The notes: generated from the sequence alone by a model not told the origin. Positions 26,286 through 35,400 are shown, numbered from the stretch's first letter. The stretch: DNA of 64,000 nt from Halosimplex aquaticum (GCF_028747785.1 NZ_CP118158.1:4278001-4342000), one strand, 5' to 3'. A program made the numbers and translations.

Positions 26286-26498
26286 CATCTTTTTTTTCGC
26301 TCGGGGGGTCGCCTGCGGCGACCCCCCGAGCCAAAAACATGGGTGAAAAAGGCCGCCGGACGCTCCCTTCGGTCGCGACCGGTGAAACGCCTCGCTCCGC
26401 TCGGCGTATGCTTCAATCAGCCATCTTTTTAACGGAGCATCGGCGCGAGTCTGCCGGCTCGCGTCTCACCCCGTCGAAAACACGGGTGAAAAAGGCCG
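26286..26498. repeat. Two related intergenic repeat units
   Basis: Each unit starts with CATC plus a T run (26287 and about 26422), continues with a hairpin, and ends with an A run and the identical 15-mer GGGTGAAAAAGGCCG (26341-26355 and 26484-26498). Hairpin one (26300-26330) has a perfect 14-bp stem with a 3-base loop; hairpin two has CGCGAG and CTCGCG arms. The 483-base gap 26245-26727 otherwise holds no supported gene apart from the psmB promoter. Confidence 0.55.
26300..26330. repeat. Strong inverted repeat, 14-bp perfect stem
   Basis: CTCGGGGGGTCGCC at 26300-26313 is the exact reverse complement of GGCGACCCCCCGAG at 26317-26330, separated by TGC. T8 precedes it and A5 follows it on the plus strand; neither strand has the U-run after the stem that a terminator needs. 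Confidence 0.6.
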
Positions 26499-26673
26499 GA
26501 CGTGAGCGAACGAAGTGAGCGTACGTCCGATGGACCGGCACGCTCCGCGCGCCGAGCGAACGCGTTACCCGGACGCTCAGTTCGCAGGTCGAACCGAACG
26601 CGAAATGCAAAGCGAAGTCCACATCGTTCGTCTCTGCTGTCGATGACGGAACGACCCTGGGTCCGACCTCCTG

Positions 26674-26701
26674 GCTAAAATATTCTTTAGCTAACATATT
26701 T
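26674..26701 (+). promoter_or_regulatory. Promoter and possible operator of psmB-psmA
   Basis: GCTAAA (26674-26679) and TTTAGC (26686-26691) form a perfect inverted repeat with a 6-base spacer. The likely TATA box CATATTT (26695-26701) follows, about 30 bases before ATG 26728. The inverted repeat covers the position of the BRE, so a protein bound there could block TFB/TBP. Confidence 0.5.
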
Positions 26702-26727
26702 CTACACACCGCCCTGACTCCCTGTCG

Positions 26728-27456
26728 ATGACGCCGCCAGACTTCGGCTCCGGAAGCGGGGCGTTGCACGAACTGACCGACGACTGCGGAGTAACCGGCA
26801 CGACGGCAGATGCCAACGCGCCGACGTTCGACACCGGAACGACCATCGTGGCAGTCACCGCCAGCGACGCGGTGGTGATGGCCGCCGACCAGCGGATGAG
26901 CCTCGGCGGGCGCTTCACCGCCAACAAGAACGTCCGAAAGATTTCGCGGGTCCACCCGAGCGCGGCGCTGGCGATATCGGGTTCGGTCGGCCCCGCGCAG
27001 GACGCGATCCGGTCGATCCGCGCGGAGGCGGGCCTCTACGAGTCTCGACGCGGGGAACCGATGACCATGCAGGCGCTCTCGCAGACCGCGGGACACATCC
27101 TCCGCGGGCTCCCGGTCGCACCGATCCTCGGAGGCGTCGACGACACCGGCGGACACGTCTACGAACTCGACGGCGGCGGGAGCGTCATGGAAGACGCCTA
27201 CGCGGCCGGCGGGAGCGGGATGCAGGTCGCCTACGGCGTCCTCGAAGGACGGTTCGAACCCGACGCGAGCCGCTCGGAAGCCACCGAAGCGGCGGTCGCG
27301 GCGGTCGAAGCCGCGAGCGAGCGCGACACGGCCAGCGGGAACGGCGTGACCGTCGCGACGATAACGAGCGGCGGCGTCGAGATCCAAGCCCTCGACGAAA
27401 CCGCCCACACTGGTGACGAACACGGCGAGACGGGCGGAACCGGGGAGGTGGCCTGA
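26728..27456 (+). CDS. psmB: Proteasome beta subunit
   Basis: A 242-residue Ntn hydrolase. A 37-residue propeptide ends at G37, and T38 becomes the catalytic Thr1 (T-T-I-V-A-V). The other active-site residues are present: Asp17 equivalent D54, Lys33 equivalent K71 (one residue is inserted before it), the G-G-S-G-M-Q serine, and R-D-T-A-S-G-N-G with its aspartate. So it should be proteolytically active. The tail after about residue 220 is Gly/Thr/Glu-rich. It overlaps psmA by one base. The sequence looks divergent from the usual archaeal beta subunit, so it may be a second, specialised copy; the rest of the genome is needed to tell. Confidence 0.88.
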   Translation: MTPPDFGSGSGALHELTDDCGVTGTTADANAPTFDTGTTIVAVTASDAVVMAADQRMSLGGRFTANKNVRKISRVHPSAALAISGSVGPAQDAIRSIRAEAGLYESRRGEPMTMQALSQTAGHILRGLPVAPILGGVDDTGGHVYELDGGGSVMEDAYAAGGSGMQVAYGVLEGRFEPDASRSEATEAAVAAVEAASERDTASGNGVTVATITSGGVEIQALDETAHTGDEHGETGGTGEVA

Positions 27457-28184
27457 TGCAGTCGAACGACCAGCGGGCGTACGACCGGGGAGTGACGGTC
27501 TTCTCTCCGGACGGCCGCCTCTATCAGGTCGAATACGCGCGCGAGGCGGTCAAGCGCGGGAGCCCAGTGGTCGGCGTGACGGCCGACGACGCGGTCGTCT
27601 TCGCCGCCCACGGTCGGCCCCGGTCGCCGCTGATGGAACCGGCCAGCATCGAGAAGGTCCACGACGTAGACGGCCGCCTGGGGATGGCGTCGGCGGGTCA
27701 CGTCGCCGACGCGCGCCGCCTGGTCGACTACGGCCGGCAGTTCGCCCAGCGCGAGCGGTTGCGCTACGGCGAGCCGCCGGCGGTCGAACCGGTCGCGAAG
27801 GCCGTCGCCGACCGGATCCAGGAGTCGACCCAGACCGGCGGGACGCGGCCGTTCGGTGCGGCGCTGCTGGTCGGCGGCGTGGTGGAATCTGAACCGCGGC
27901 TCTACGAGATCGACCCCTCGGGGACGCCGACCGAGTGGCGCGCGACGGCGGTCGGTGAGGGAAGCGAGGCCATCCGTAGTCACCTCGAAGCCGAATACGC
28001 GGCCGAGTCGGACGGCGGCGCCGGCGTCTCGCTCGCCCTGTCGGCGCTCGACGAGGGGACTGACGACGGGCTACGTGCTCGGGAAATAGACGTCGCCGTG
28101 CTCGACGAGGGCGGATACGAGGCGCTCAGTCGCGATCGGCGCGCGACCGCGCTTGAGGACGCGGACCTCTCGTCGGCGTCCTGA
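27456..28184 (+). CDS. psmA: Proteasome alpha subunit
   Basis: A 242-residue alpha-ring subunit with a well kept gate region: R-A-Y-D-R-G-V-T-V-F-S-P-D-G-R-L-Y-Q-V-E-Y-A-R-E-A-V near the N-terminus. The pocket lysine that binds the HbYX tail of PAN-type ATPases (K66 in Thermoplasma) is K67 here, in A-S-I-E-K-V. T-G-G-T-R-P-F-G is also present. Positions 40-58 (T-A-D-D-A-V-V-F-A-A-H-G-R-P-R) diverge from common archaeal alpha subunits. Its ATG overlaps the psmB stop, giving 1:1 coupled production of beta and alpha, an arrangement I do not expect for the main halophile proteasome genes. Confidence 0.88.
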   Translation: MQSNDQRAYDRGVTVFSPDGRLYQVEYAREAVKRGSPVVGVTADDAVVFAAHGRPRSPLMEPASIEKVHDVDGRLGMASAGHVADARRLVDYGRQFAQRERLRYGEPPAVEPVAKAVADRIQESTQTGGTRPFGAALLVGGVVESEPRLYEIDPSGTPTEWRATAVGEGSEAIRSHLEAEYAAESDGGAGVSLALSALDEGTDDGLRAREIDVAVLDEGGYEALSRDRRATALEDADLSSAS

Positions 28185-28226
28185 GACCAGCCCGACCGGT
28201 TCAGGCAGTAACTTCTCCGGCCCCAC

Positions 28227-29300
28227 TCAGGCGGAGGCCCCTCCGGTGCCGCTCTCCTCGCCCCGCGTGTGATCGCCACCGGGCGACCGCTCGGAGCCGG
28301 ATTCGGCGTCCCCCTCACCGATAGATTCGGGATCCGAAGCGCTCCCAGTTCCGTTGGAGTCGTCGTGACCCGTCCGCCGGTGATCCACGACGCTGCCGTC
28401 GCCGGCGACGTAGCAGACCAGGTCGTCGCCGTCGAGTCTGACGCTGACGACCACGCACCACGGGTCGCGAGACACCACACGTTCGCGCCACTCGCTGCCG
28501 ACGTTCCAGATGGGCCGGTCGCGCACGTCGCGTGCGTGGTCGTGGTAGAACGAGACGACCGCCGGGTGGTCCAGCAGCGTGAGCGCGACGGGACAGCGCA
28601 GCGCCGCGCCGCAGGCCTCGCACTCGAAGGCGGTCTGCACAGGGACGTGCCCCGCTTCGTCGCGCGACGGTAGGTCGTCGATCGACGCCGGTTCGACCCC
28701 CACCGAGACCGACCCGGCGCAGTCCGGGCAGACGCCGTCGCCGAACGACTCGATGCGTCTGCGGTGGTGGGCGTCGAGGGCGGCCGGGAGGTCGTCGGCG
28801 TCGTGGCTCGCGTACCCGCTCGGCGGGAACGACAGCCGCAAGAGCGGCGACTCGCAGCGCGCACAGCGGATCTCGGTGACGTTGTCGACGGCGTCGGCGC
28901 GCAGTCCCGTCTCGCCGCAGAACGGGCAGTCGTCGTCCAGTTCGATGGGGTCGCGGTCGACGCTGCTGGTGTAGGTCCCCGCGTTGAGAGCGCGCGCTGC
29001 CGAGCGACCGGCGTCTGTCAGCTCGTAGCGCTCGTCGCCGCGCTGTCGGACGAACCTGCCGGTGAGCTGGCGGAGGTGGTAGGCGAACCCGGCGGAGGTG
29101 TCCTCGTCCGTCGCGTCGAACAGCTCCGAGAACGAGCGCGGCGAATCGTCGTCGAGCGCGCGAACGACGTCGAGACGCGTCTCGCCACCGAGGGCGCTGA
29201 ACACGTCGCTCGGGGCCGTCGCGTCCGTCTCGACTGCCGTCGCCGGCTCGTCCGCGGACCCGCCGGTGGTCCGGGTGGCGTCGCGTCGCTCGGCGGTCAT
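28227..29300 (-). CDS. ArsR-like winged-helix protein with zinc ribbons (DUF7347/DUF7351 type)
   Basis: A 357-residue likely transcription regulator. Polar N-terminus, then an ArsR-like winged helix (about residues 32-108: F-S-A-L-G-G-E-T-R-L-D-V-V-R-A-L and F-A-Y-H-L-R-Q-L). Two or more zinc ribbons follow: C-P-F-C-G with C-A-R-C (about 125-155) and C-P-D-C with C-E-A-C (about 192-235). A hydrophobic C-terminal sensor-like part and a disordered acidic tail end the protein. The family names are from memory. It is convergent with psmA and divergent from moaA. Confidence 0.78.
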   Translation of the reverse strand: MTAERRDATRTTGGSADEPATAVETDATAPSDVFSALGGETRLDVVRALDDDSPRSFSELFDATDEDTSAGFAYHLRQLTGRFVRQRGDERYELTDAGRSAARALNAGTYTSSVDRDPIELDDDCPFCGETGLRADAVDNVTEIRCARCESPLLRLSFPPSGYASHDADDLPAALDAHHRRRIESFGDGVCPDCAGSVSVGVEPASIDDLPSRDEAGHVPVQTAFECEACGAALRCPVALTLLDHPAVVSFYHDHARDVRDRPIWNVGSEWRERVVSRDPWCVVVSVRLDGDDLVCYVAGDGSVVDHRRTGHDDSNGTGSASDPESIGEGDAESGSERSPGGDHTRGEESGTGGASA

Positions 29301-29401
29301 GTCACGGTACTGCGTGCCACGGCCGTTTGAACCTGTCGTCCGTGGCGATCGCTGCGACGGCGGGTGACCGGGTGTGCAGAAATCTTGGAACGGGCACCGG
29401 C

Positions 29402-29409
29402 CTTATTAC
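29402..29409 (+). promoter_or_regulatory. TATA-like box of moaA
   Basis: CTTATTAC centred 26 bases before ATG 29431, consistent with a leaderless mRNA and with the shorter moaA start. Confidence 0.5.
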
Positions 29410-29430
29410 CGGCGGGCCGAAAGAGCCGGT

Positions 29431-30543
29431 ATGCTCGCGGACGAGTTCGGTCGGGAGGTGAGTGGCGTGCGGGTCTCGCTGACCGATCGGTGCAACTTCG
29501 ACTGCGTCTACTGCCACAACGAGGGCCTGGGCGACACCCGCGGCCCCATGGCGCCCCGCGAGCACGAGATGGGGACCGACGACGTGGTCCGCTTCCTGGA
29601 GGTCGTCGCGGAGTTCGGCGTCGACTCGGTGAAGTTCACCGGCGGCGAACCGCTCCTGCGGGAGGACGTCGAGGAGATCGTCCGCCGCACGCCCGACGAG
29701 ATGGAGGTCTCCCTGACGACCAACGGAACGATGCTCCCCGGCCGCGCCGAGAGTCTGGTGGACGCCGGGCTCGAACGCGTGAACATCTCACAGGACGCGC
29801 TCGACCGGGAGACGTTCAAACAGGTCACCCAGGCCGGCGCCTACGACGCCGTGATGGACGGGGTCGACGCCGCGCTGGAGGCGGGGCTGGCGCCGGTCAA
29901 GCTCAACATGGTCGTCTTCGAGCAGACGGCCGGCTACGTCCCCGAGATGGTCGAACACGTCGCGGCGAACGAGGGGCTGCGCCTCCAGCTCATCGAGTAC
30001 ATGCCGGAGATCGCCGGCCACCCCGAGTGGGCCATCGACATCCAGCGCGTGCACGACTGGCTAGCGGAGCAGGCAGCCCACGTCGAGCGCCGCGAGATGC
30101 ACGACCGCAGGCGCTACTGGGTCACTCCCGAGGGGAGCGACGCCGACGGCGACGACCTCCGGGGTGACGACGGCGCGGTCGACGAGTCCCGGGCGGGCAT
30201 GGTCGAGATCGTCGACCCCGTCGAGAACCCGACGTTCTGTGCGAACTGCCATCGCGTGCGCGTCACGCACGAAGGGTACCTGAAGGGCTGTCTCAATCGC
30301 AACGACGACCTCCGGCCGATGGGCGAGATGACCCGGCCGGAGATCCGCGAGGCGTTCCGCGAGACGGTCGCGAACCGCGTCCCCTTCTACGGCGAGTACG
30401 TGGTCGAAGTGGACGGCGAGTGGGTCGTCAACGACGACTACGTGGACGCATCGGTGAGCGGAGACCCCGTCGAAGGCGCACCGGCGGACGACGGCGACAC
30501 CAACCCGCCGTCGGACGAGACCGCCGCTCGAAGCGACGACTGA
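29431..30543 (+). CDS. moaA: GTP 3',8-cyclase MoaA
   Basis: A 370-residue radical SAM enzyme that makes (8S)-3',8-cyclo-7,8-dihydro-GTP, the first step of molybdopterin synthesis. The N-terminal 4Fe-4S/SAM cluster ligands are C21, C25 and C28 (C-N-F-D-C-V-Y-C). The second cluster, special to MoaA, has C270, C273 and C287. [10 protein letters not shown] is the SAM glycine motif. The last 35 residues are an acidic halophile tail. ATG 29431 has a TATA-like box at the right distance; an upstream in-frame start would add 19 unrelated residues. The molybdopterin oxidoreductase at 37930 is a possible user of the cofactor. Confidence 0.93.
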   Translation: MLADEFGREVSGVRVSLTDRCNFDCVYCHNEGLGDTRGPMAPREHEMGTDDVVRFLEVVAEFGVDSVKFTGGEPLLREDVEEIVRRTPDEMEVSLTTNGTMLPGRAESLVDAGLERVNISQDALDRETFKQVTQAGAYDAVMDGVDAALEAGLAPVKLNMVVFEQTAGYVPEMVEHVAANEGLRLQLIEYMPEIAGHPEWAIDIQRVHDWLAEQAAHVERREMHDRRRYWVTPEGSDADGDDLRGDDGAVDESRAGMVEIVDPVENPTFCANCHRVRVTHEGYLKGCLNRNDDLRPMGEMTRPEIREAFRETVANRVPFYGEYVVEVDGEWVVNDDYVDASVSGDPVEGAPADDGDTNPPSDETAARSDD

Positions 30544-30635
30544 CGGAACCGCGCCGACGGCGCGGCGCCCGATTTTCGCGCTTGCGGACTTGCCGCGTGC
30601 AAAACCCTCAATGACTTCAGTACCGTCGATCCGCT

Positions 30636-31019
30636 GTGAGCACGTACCAGCCGGCGTCGTGTAACATCGGTCGGCGACAGCGCAAGCGGCGTCTCGCCGT
30701 CGCGGTTGCGGCCTTCGCCGCGGCGGCCGTCTACGTGGGGGCCGTCGCTGGCGGCTTCCTCCCGCGACCGTTGCTCGTCGGCGTCTTCGCGCCGCTCGCC
30801 GTCGGTTTCGAGTGGGCCATCCAGGCGTCCACCGGGTTTTGCGTCCGGCTCGCCCTGCTCAGTCGCTACGACTTCCGGACGAGCGGCGACGGCGAGGCGA
30901 GCGGGGCGGTGAGCGACCCCGCCCACCGCAGAGCGGACCGGGAGTACGCCGCCAAGCTCACGATCGCGGGCGCCGTCCTCGCGGGCGTGACCACCGCGCT
31001 CGCGTGGGTCGCGGTCTGA
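30636..31019 (+). CDS. Small membrane protein, possibly YgaP/DUF2892-like
   Basis: A 127-residue protein from GTG 30636. Two hydrophobic hairpin spans (about residues 19-42 and 43-62), the N-terminal C-N-I-G-R-R-Q-R-K-R-R and the Q-A-S-T-G-F-C-V element weakly recall the DUF2892 fold (N-V-G..D-R..R ... G-x-C-P). A third span closes the protein (about 107-126). Function unknown. It follows moaA by 92 bases and could be on the same transcript. Confidence 0.65.
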   Translation: MSTYQPASCNIGRRQRKRRLAVAVAAFAAAAVYVGAVAGGFLPRPLLVGVFAPLAVGFEWAIQASTGFCVRLALLSRYDFRTSGDGEASGAVSDPAHRRADREYAAKLTIAGAVLAGVTTALAWVAV

Positions 31020-31143
31020 CTGCCGTCTCTCCCGTCCCGACGCCATCCTCTCCCGCTGCGTCCGCGAACGCGTCGACGCAGTAGCCGTGACGGAAGCCCG
31101 TCATCGGCGGCCGGCCGACCGGCGGAGTGGTCTCTCGGCCGGA

Positions 31144-31434
31144 TCAGGGTCGGCGGAACGTGTAGGACACCTCGTCGCCGCGCTCCGCGCGGAGTTCGCC
31201 GGCCTCGTGGTCGAAGACGAGCCGGTCGGGGCGGCCGGCGAACTCGTGGAGGGGCATACCGGTCTCGACTCGACCGTCCGGCAGGACGGTGACGTGCGTG
31301 ACGCCGCGGAACTGGGCGACTAACGCGCCGTCGTCGCGTTCGGCCACGGATCCGGCGCCCGCGAACCGTTCGAGGTGTCGCCGGAGGGTCTCGCGGTCAG
31401 CCGGGTCGACCGTCTCTCGGTCGCTGTCGGTCAC
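31144..31434 (-). CDS. Small soluble protein of unknown function
   Basis: A 96-residue acidic protein starting at GTG 31434. Seen: an N-terminal helical part (about residues 1-35), then a beta-rich part with G-V-T-H-V-T-V-L-P-D-G-R-V and R-L-V-F-D-H-E-A-G-E-L. The composition is typical of a real halophile protein (high Asp/Glu, GC-rich third positions). No family recognised. It is convergent with the small membrane protein gene. Confidence 0.65.
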   Translation of the reverse strand: MTDSDRETVDPADRETLRRHLERFAGAGSVAERDDGALVAQFRGVTHVTVLPDGRVETGMPLHEFAGRPDRLVFDHEAGELRAERGDEVSYTFRRP

Positions 31435-31642
31435 ACCGGAACTCCGTCGCGAACGGACTAAGCAGTGGCGCCGATACGGGGCGGGTCCGTGCAAGGAGTT
31501 CACGCGGGGGGAGCACTTCGTGACGTTTAAATAGGGCCCAGTAGGTAATTCAGATACGCTCGTGCAGGGGCGCCGGGTCCCGAGTCCCACGCGACCGAAT
31601 GCGTGAGGGCGGTAGTATACAACCGCACGCGGCAAGTGCGTG

Positions 31643-31726
31643 TCGTGGTAGCCAAGCCTGGCCCAAGGCGCAGGGTTGCTAACTCTGTGGCGTACAGCCT
31701 CCGGGGTTCGAATCCCCGCCACGACG
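31643..31726 (+). tRNA. tRNA-Ser (GCT)
   Basis: An 84-base class II tRNA. Acceptor GTCGTGG pairs with CCACGAC, with discriminator G; the anticodon loop TTGCTAA carries GCT; a long variable arm is present as expected for Ser; the T loop is TTCGAAT. It stands 22 bases before rps13, so tRNA and S13 operon are probably one transcript. An AT-rich GTATACAA near 31614-31621 may be its promoter; TTTAAATA at 31526-31533 is a second candidate. Confidence 0.93.
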
Positions 31727-31748
31727 CTCACACTCGAATCACAGACAC

Positions 31749-32276
31749 ATGAGTGCAGAAGACCAAGACCCGGACGGAGCGGATGACGAGGAGGATATCC
31801 GCTATTTCGTCCGAATCGGCCAGACCGACCTCGACGGCACGAAGTCCGTCGAGCGGTCGCTCACCGACATGAACGGCATCGGCCATCGCGCGGCCCGCAT
31901 CATCGCCGAGGAGGCCGGCATCGACCGCCGCGCCGTCTTCGGGAAACTCGACGAGGAGGACATCGACGAGATCGTCGACCTCGTGGAGGGCTTCGCCGAG
32001 GAGGCGCCCGAGTGGCTCACGAACCACCGGAACGACTTCTTCGCGGGCGAGACCACCCACGAGACCGGCAACGACCTCGACCTCACTCGCCGGCAGGACA
32101 TCAACCGCATGAAGATGATCGACTCCTACAAGGGAGCCCGACACAAGCGCGGACAGAAGGTCCGCGGTCAGCGCACGAAGTCCACCGGCCGCTCGGAGGG
32201 GACCATCGGCGTCAACGTCGAGGCGATCAAGGAAGAGCAGGCTGAAGCCGCCGAAGCAGAGGGGGATGAGGAGTAA
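31749..32276 (+). CDS. rpsM: 30S ribosomal protein S13
   Basis: A 175-residue S13 that contacts the 50S subunit and P-site tRNA from the head of the 30S. After a 20-residue acidic lead it shows [11 protein letters not shown] and [10 protein letters not shown], and later [15 protein letters not shown]. The acidic tail is a halophile trait. First gene of the S13-S4-S11-RpoD cluster; its stop overlaps the S4 start by one base. Confidence 0.96.
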   Translation: MSAEDQDPDGADDEEDIRYFVRIGQTDLDGTKSVERSLTDMNGIGHRAARIIAEEAGIDRRAVFGKLDEEDIDEIVDLVEGFAEEAPEWLTNHRNDFFAGETTHETGNDLDLTRRQDINRMKMIDSYKGARHKRGQKVRGQRTKSTGRSEGTIGVNVEAIKEEQAEAAEAEGDEE

Positions 32277-32794
32277 TGGCGCTCGGTAGCAACACCAAGT
32301 TCTACGAGACGCCCAACCACCCCTACCAGGGCGAACGGATCAGCGAGGAGTCCGGCCTCATCGGCCAGTACGGCCTCAAGAACAAAGAGGAGCTCTGGCG
32401 CGCTCAGTCCGAACTGCGCGCGTACCGCCGCGAGGCGCGGAAGCTCCTCGGCCAGACCGACTCCGAAGGCGCGGCCAAGGAGACCGAGGAGTTCCTCGGT
32501 CGCCTCAAGCGCATCGGCGTCCTCGACGAGACCGACTCGCTGGACGACATCCTGTCGCTCGACGTGACGGACATCCTCGAACGGCGACTCCAGACGGTCG
32601 TCTACCGGAAGGGGCTGGCCAACACGACGCGCCAGGCCCGGCAGTTCGTCAGTCACGGGCACGTGACGGTCGAGGGGCAGCGCGTCACCCGCCCGTCCAA
32701 GAAGATCACCGTCGACGAGCAGGGCGCCGTCGAGTTCGACGAGAACAGCCCGCTGACGGACGAACTGCACCCGGAACGCGCGGAGGAGCAATAA
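32276..32794 (+). CDS. rpsD: 30S ribosomal protein S4
   Basis: A 172-residue S4, a primary 16S rRNA-binding protein. The family start is [14 protein letters not shown]. The S4 RNA-binding domain lies at about residues 105-160 ([26 protein letters not shown]). The start overlaps the S13 stop, and S11 follows after one base. Confidence 0.96.
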   Translation: MALGSNTKFYETPNHPYQGERISEESGLIGQYGLKNKEELWRAQSELRAYRREARKLLGQTDSEGAAKETEEFLGRLKRIGVLDETDSLDDILSLDVTDILERRLQTVVYRKGLANTTRQARQFVSHGHVTVEGQRVTRPSKKITVDEQGAVEFDENSPLTDELHPERAEEQ

Positions 32795-32795
32795 C

Positions 32796-33185
32796 ATGAG
32801 CGAGACACAGGACGACAAGTGGGGCGTCGCCCACGTGCACGCATCGTTCAACAACACGATCATCACGATCACCGACGAGACGGGCGCCGAGACGCTCGCG
32901 AAGTCCTCGGGCGGGACCGTCGTCAAGCAGAACCGCGACGAGGCGTCGCCCTACGCCGCGATGCAGATGGCGGAGGTCGTCGCCGAGGAAGTCCAGGCCC
33001 AGGGCGTCGAGGGCGTTCACGTCCGCGTGCGCGGTCCCGGTGGCAACCAGCAGACCAACCCCGGACCGGGCGCGCAGGCGACCATCCGAGCGCTGGCGCG
33101 AGCCGGCCTCGAGATCGGTCGCATCGAGGACGTCACCCCGATCCCCCACGACGGCACTCGCGGTCCCAAGAACGCAGGATTCTAA
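32796..33185 (+). CDS. rpsK: 30S ribosomal protein S11
   Basis: A 129-residue S11 of the 30S platform. Seen: [19 protein letters not shown], then [11 protein letters not shown], and the C-terminal [12 protein letters not shown]. Length and layout are standard. It is two bases from rpoD. Confidence 0.96.
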   Translation: MSETQDDKWGVAHVHASFNNTIITITDETGAETLAKSSGGTVVKQNRDEASPYAAMQMAEVVAEEVQAQGVEGVHVRVRGPGGNQQTNPGPGAQATIRALARAGLEIGRIEDVTPIPHDGTRGPKNAGF

Positions 33186-33187
33186 CG

Positions 33188-33955
33188 ATGCAGGACTACG
33201 AGGTCGAGTTCGTCGAACGCGGCGACCGGGACGCGCGGTTCCTGGTGCGGGGGATCACCCCCGCGTTCGCCAACGGCATCCGCCGCGCGATGATCGCGGA
33301 CGTCCCGACGTTCTCCATCGACCAGCTGCGCGTCGTGGAGAACTCGAGCGTCATGTTCGACGAGCAGATCGGACTCCGACTCGGGCTGGTGCCGCTGACC
33401 ACGCCCGCAGGCGAGTTCGAGGTCGGCGACGAAGTGACGCTGGCGCTCGACGTCGAGGGACCGAGTCGTGAGGAGACCACCGAGACGGTGACCGCCTACT
33501 CGGGCGACATCGTCAGCAGCGACGAGATGGTCCAGCCCGCCGACGACAACATTCCGATCATCGACCTCAAGGACGGTCAGCGGCTCGAAGTCGAGGCCGA
33601 CGCGGTGCTCGACCGCGGCCGCGAACACGCCAAACATCAGGGCGGCGTGGCCGTCGGCTACCGGCACCTGCAGCGGGTCAACGTGGTCGGTGAGAAAGGC
33701 GAGTTCGCCGACGACGACCCCCACATCCTGCGCGGGGTCATCGAGGAAGACGGCGAGCTGATCCCGACCGACGAGTTCGACAACGACCTCACGAACCGCT
33801 ACCCCGGCAAAGAGGTCGAGGTCGAGGACGTTCCGAACGCCTTCGTCTTCAGCGTGGAGACCGACGGGTCGCTGACGGTCGAGGAACTCGTCACCCGCGC
33901 GATCGACTCGCTGCGGGACCGCGCGGACGAACTGCGCGAATCGGTTCAACTGTAA
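33188..33955 (+). CDS. rpoD: DNA-directed RNA polymerase subunit D
   Basis: A 255-residue archaeal Rpb3/alpha-like assembly subunit. The dimerisation part shows [13 protein letters not shown] (about residues 29-41), and the C-terminal part shows [12 protein letters not shown]. There is no cysteine in the whole protein, so the Fe-S cluster domain found in some archaeal RpoD proteins is not functional here. ATG 33188 lies two bases after the S11 stop. Last gene of the S13 cluster. Confidence 0.95.
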   Translation: MQDYEVEFVERGDRDARFLVRGITPAFANGIRRAMIADVPTFSIDQLRVVENSSVMFDEQIGLRLGLVPLTTPAGEFEVGDEVTLALDVEGPSREETTETVTAYSGDIVSSDEMVQPADDNIPIIDLKDGQRLEVEADAVLDRGREHAKHQGGVAVGYRHLQRVNVVGEKGEFADDDPHILRGVIEEDGELIPTDEFDNDLTNRYPGKEVEVEDVPNAFVFSVETDGSLTVEELVTRAIDSLRDRADELRESVQL

Positions 33956-34120
33956 CGATGAACGACACCCCTCAGACCCACGACGTTCGCATACCGTCGC
34001 CGGAGTGCTCCGGCGGCCGCGAGCGTCCCGCTCGTCCGGCTGCAAACGCGCGGACGGAGGGTCGATCCGGGGCCCGGATCGAAAGCGGTTTGAGGGGGCC
34101 GACGAAACAACGAATCGCGA

Positions 34121-34205
34121 GCAGGGATAGCCAAGTCAGGCCAACGGCGCAGCGTTCAGGGCGCTGTCCCGTAGGGGTCCGCAGGTTCAAATCCTGCTCC
34201 CTGCA
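34121..34205 (+). tRNA. tRNA-Leu (CAG)
   Basis: An 85-base class II tRNA: acceptor GCAGGGA pairs with TCCCTGC, discriminator A; the anticodon loop TTCAGGG carries CAG; the variable arm is long; the T loop is TTCAAAT. L18e starts 18 bases after its end, so tRNA and ribosomal genes share a transcript, as reported for the equivalent Haloarcula marismortui cluster. CGAAAGCGGTTTGAG (about 34080-34094) may be BRE plus TATA. Confidence 0.94.
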
Positions 34206-34223
34206 CTTTTCTAGGAGAAACGT

Positions 34224-34574
34224 ATGAGCAAGAGCAATCCGAGACTCAGTAGCCTCATCGCTGACCTCAAGGCGACCGCCCGCAACTCGGGCGGCGACGT
34301 CTGGGGCGACGTGGCCGAGCGCTTAGAGAGTCCGCGGCGCACCCACGCCGAAGTCAACCTGGGCCGCATCGAGCGATACGCCCAGGAGGACGAGACCGTG
34401 GTCGTGCCCGGCAAGGTGCTCGGCAGTGGCGTCCTGCAGAAGGACGTCACCGTCGCCGCAGTCGACTTCTCCGGGACCGCCCGGACGAAGATCGACCAGG
34501 TCGGCGAGGCAGCAACGCTAGAACAGGCACTCGAAGACAACCCCGACGGTTCCGACGTACGGGTGATCCGATGA
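34224..34574 (+). CDS. rpl18e: 50S ribosomal protein L18e
   Basis: A 116-residue archaeal/eukaryal L18e. It begins [14 protein letters not shown] and contains the conserved [14 protein letters not shown] Shine-Dalgarno-like AGGAGA precedes the ATG by 5-6 bases, which is useful because the gene has no room for its own promoter after the tRNA. It overlaps L13 by four bases. Confidence 0.95.
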   Translation: MSKSNPRLSSLIADLKATARNSGGDVWGDVAERLESPRRTHAEVNLGRIERYAQEDETVVVPGKVLGSGVLQKDVTVAAVDFSGTARTKIDQVGEAATLEQALEDNPDGSDVRVIR

Positions 34575-35008
34575 GCCTCGCCGAATTCGACGCCGACGTG
34601 GTCGTCGACGCGCGAGACTGCATCCTCGGTCGCGTGGCCTCGCAGGTCGCCGAGCGCGCGCTCGACGGCGAGCGCGTGGCGGTCGTCAACGCCGAGCGCG
34701 CGGTCATCACCGGTAGCGAAGACGACGTCATCGGGACGTTCGAGACGCGCCGACAGCTCGGTTCGGACCGCGGTCCGGCCTACCCGAAGCGCCCCGACGG
34801 CATCATGAAGCGGTCCATCCGCGGCATGGTGCCCTACAAGACCACGCGCGGTCGCGAGGCCTTCGAGAACGTCCGCGTCTACATGGGTAACCCCTACGAC
34901 GAGGACGGGGAGGTGCTCGAGGGCACGTCGCTGGACCGGCTATCGAACATCAAGTTCGTCTCGCTCGGCGAGGTGAGCGAGGCGATCGGAGCGAACAAAA
35001 CATGGTAA
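34571..35008 (+). CDS. rplM: 50S ribosomal protein L13
   Basis: A 145-residue L13: [17 protein letters not shown] near the start, [12 protein letters not shown], and [12 protein letters not shown]. It overlaps L18e and S9, so synthesis of the three is coupled. Confidence 0.96.
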   Translation: MSLAEFDADVVVDARDCILGRVASQVAERALDGERVAVVNAERAVITGSEDDVIGTFETRRQLGSDRGPAYPKRPDGIMKRSIRGMVPYKTTRGREAFENVRVYMGNPYDEDGEVLEGTSLDRLSNIKFVSLGEVSEAIGANKTW

Positions 35009-35400
35009 CGAACACCTCAGGAAAGAAGAAGACGGCCGTGGCCCGCGCGACGGTTCGCGAGGGCGAGGGCCGCGTGCGTATCAACGCACAGCCAGTCGAG
35101 TTGACCGAGCCGGAGCTGGCACAGCTGAAGATGCTCGAACCGTTCCGCCTGGCCGACGACGAGCTCCGCGACGGCGTCGACATCGACGTGGACGTCCAGG
35201 GCGGCGGCGTCATGGGGCAGGCCGACGCGGCCCGCACCGCGATCGCCCGCGGCCTCGTCCAGCACACCAACGACGCCGAGCTCCGCGACGCGTTCATGGA
35301 GTTCGACCGGTCGCTGCTGGTCAACGACGTCCGTCAGAGCGAGTCCAAGAAGTGGGGCGGCCCCGGCGCACGGGCCCGTTACCAGAAGTCCTACAGGTGA
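35002..35400 (+). CDS. rpsI: 30S ribosomal protein S9
   Basis: A 132-residue S9. It has the start [17 protein letters not shown] and the universal C-terminal R-A-R-Y-Q-K-S-Y-R tail that reaches P-site tRNA. The start overlaps the L13 stop by seven bases. Confidence 0.96.
   Translation: MVTNTSGKKKTAVARATVREGEGRVRINAQPVELTEPELAQLKMLEPFRLADDELRDGVDIDVDVQGGGVMGQADAARTAIARGLVQHTNDAELRDAFMEFDRSLLVNDVRQSESKKWGGPGARARYQKSYR

Noticed and set aside
26300..26330. Strong hairpin considered as intrinsic terminator
   Set aside because: No U-run follows the stem on either strand and no gene ends next to it.
31526..31533. TTTAAATA as the tRNA-Ser promoter
   Set aside because: It is over 100 bases before the tRNA; the closer GTATACAA near 31614 fits the short leader usual for tRNA genes, so I only mention it as an alternative.
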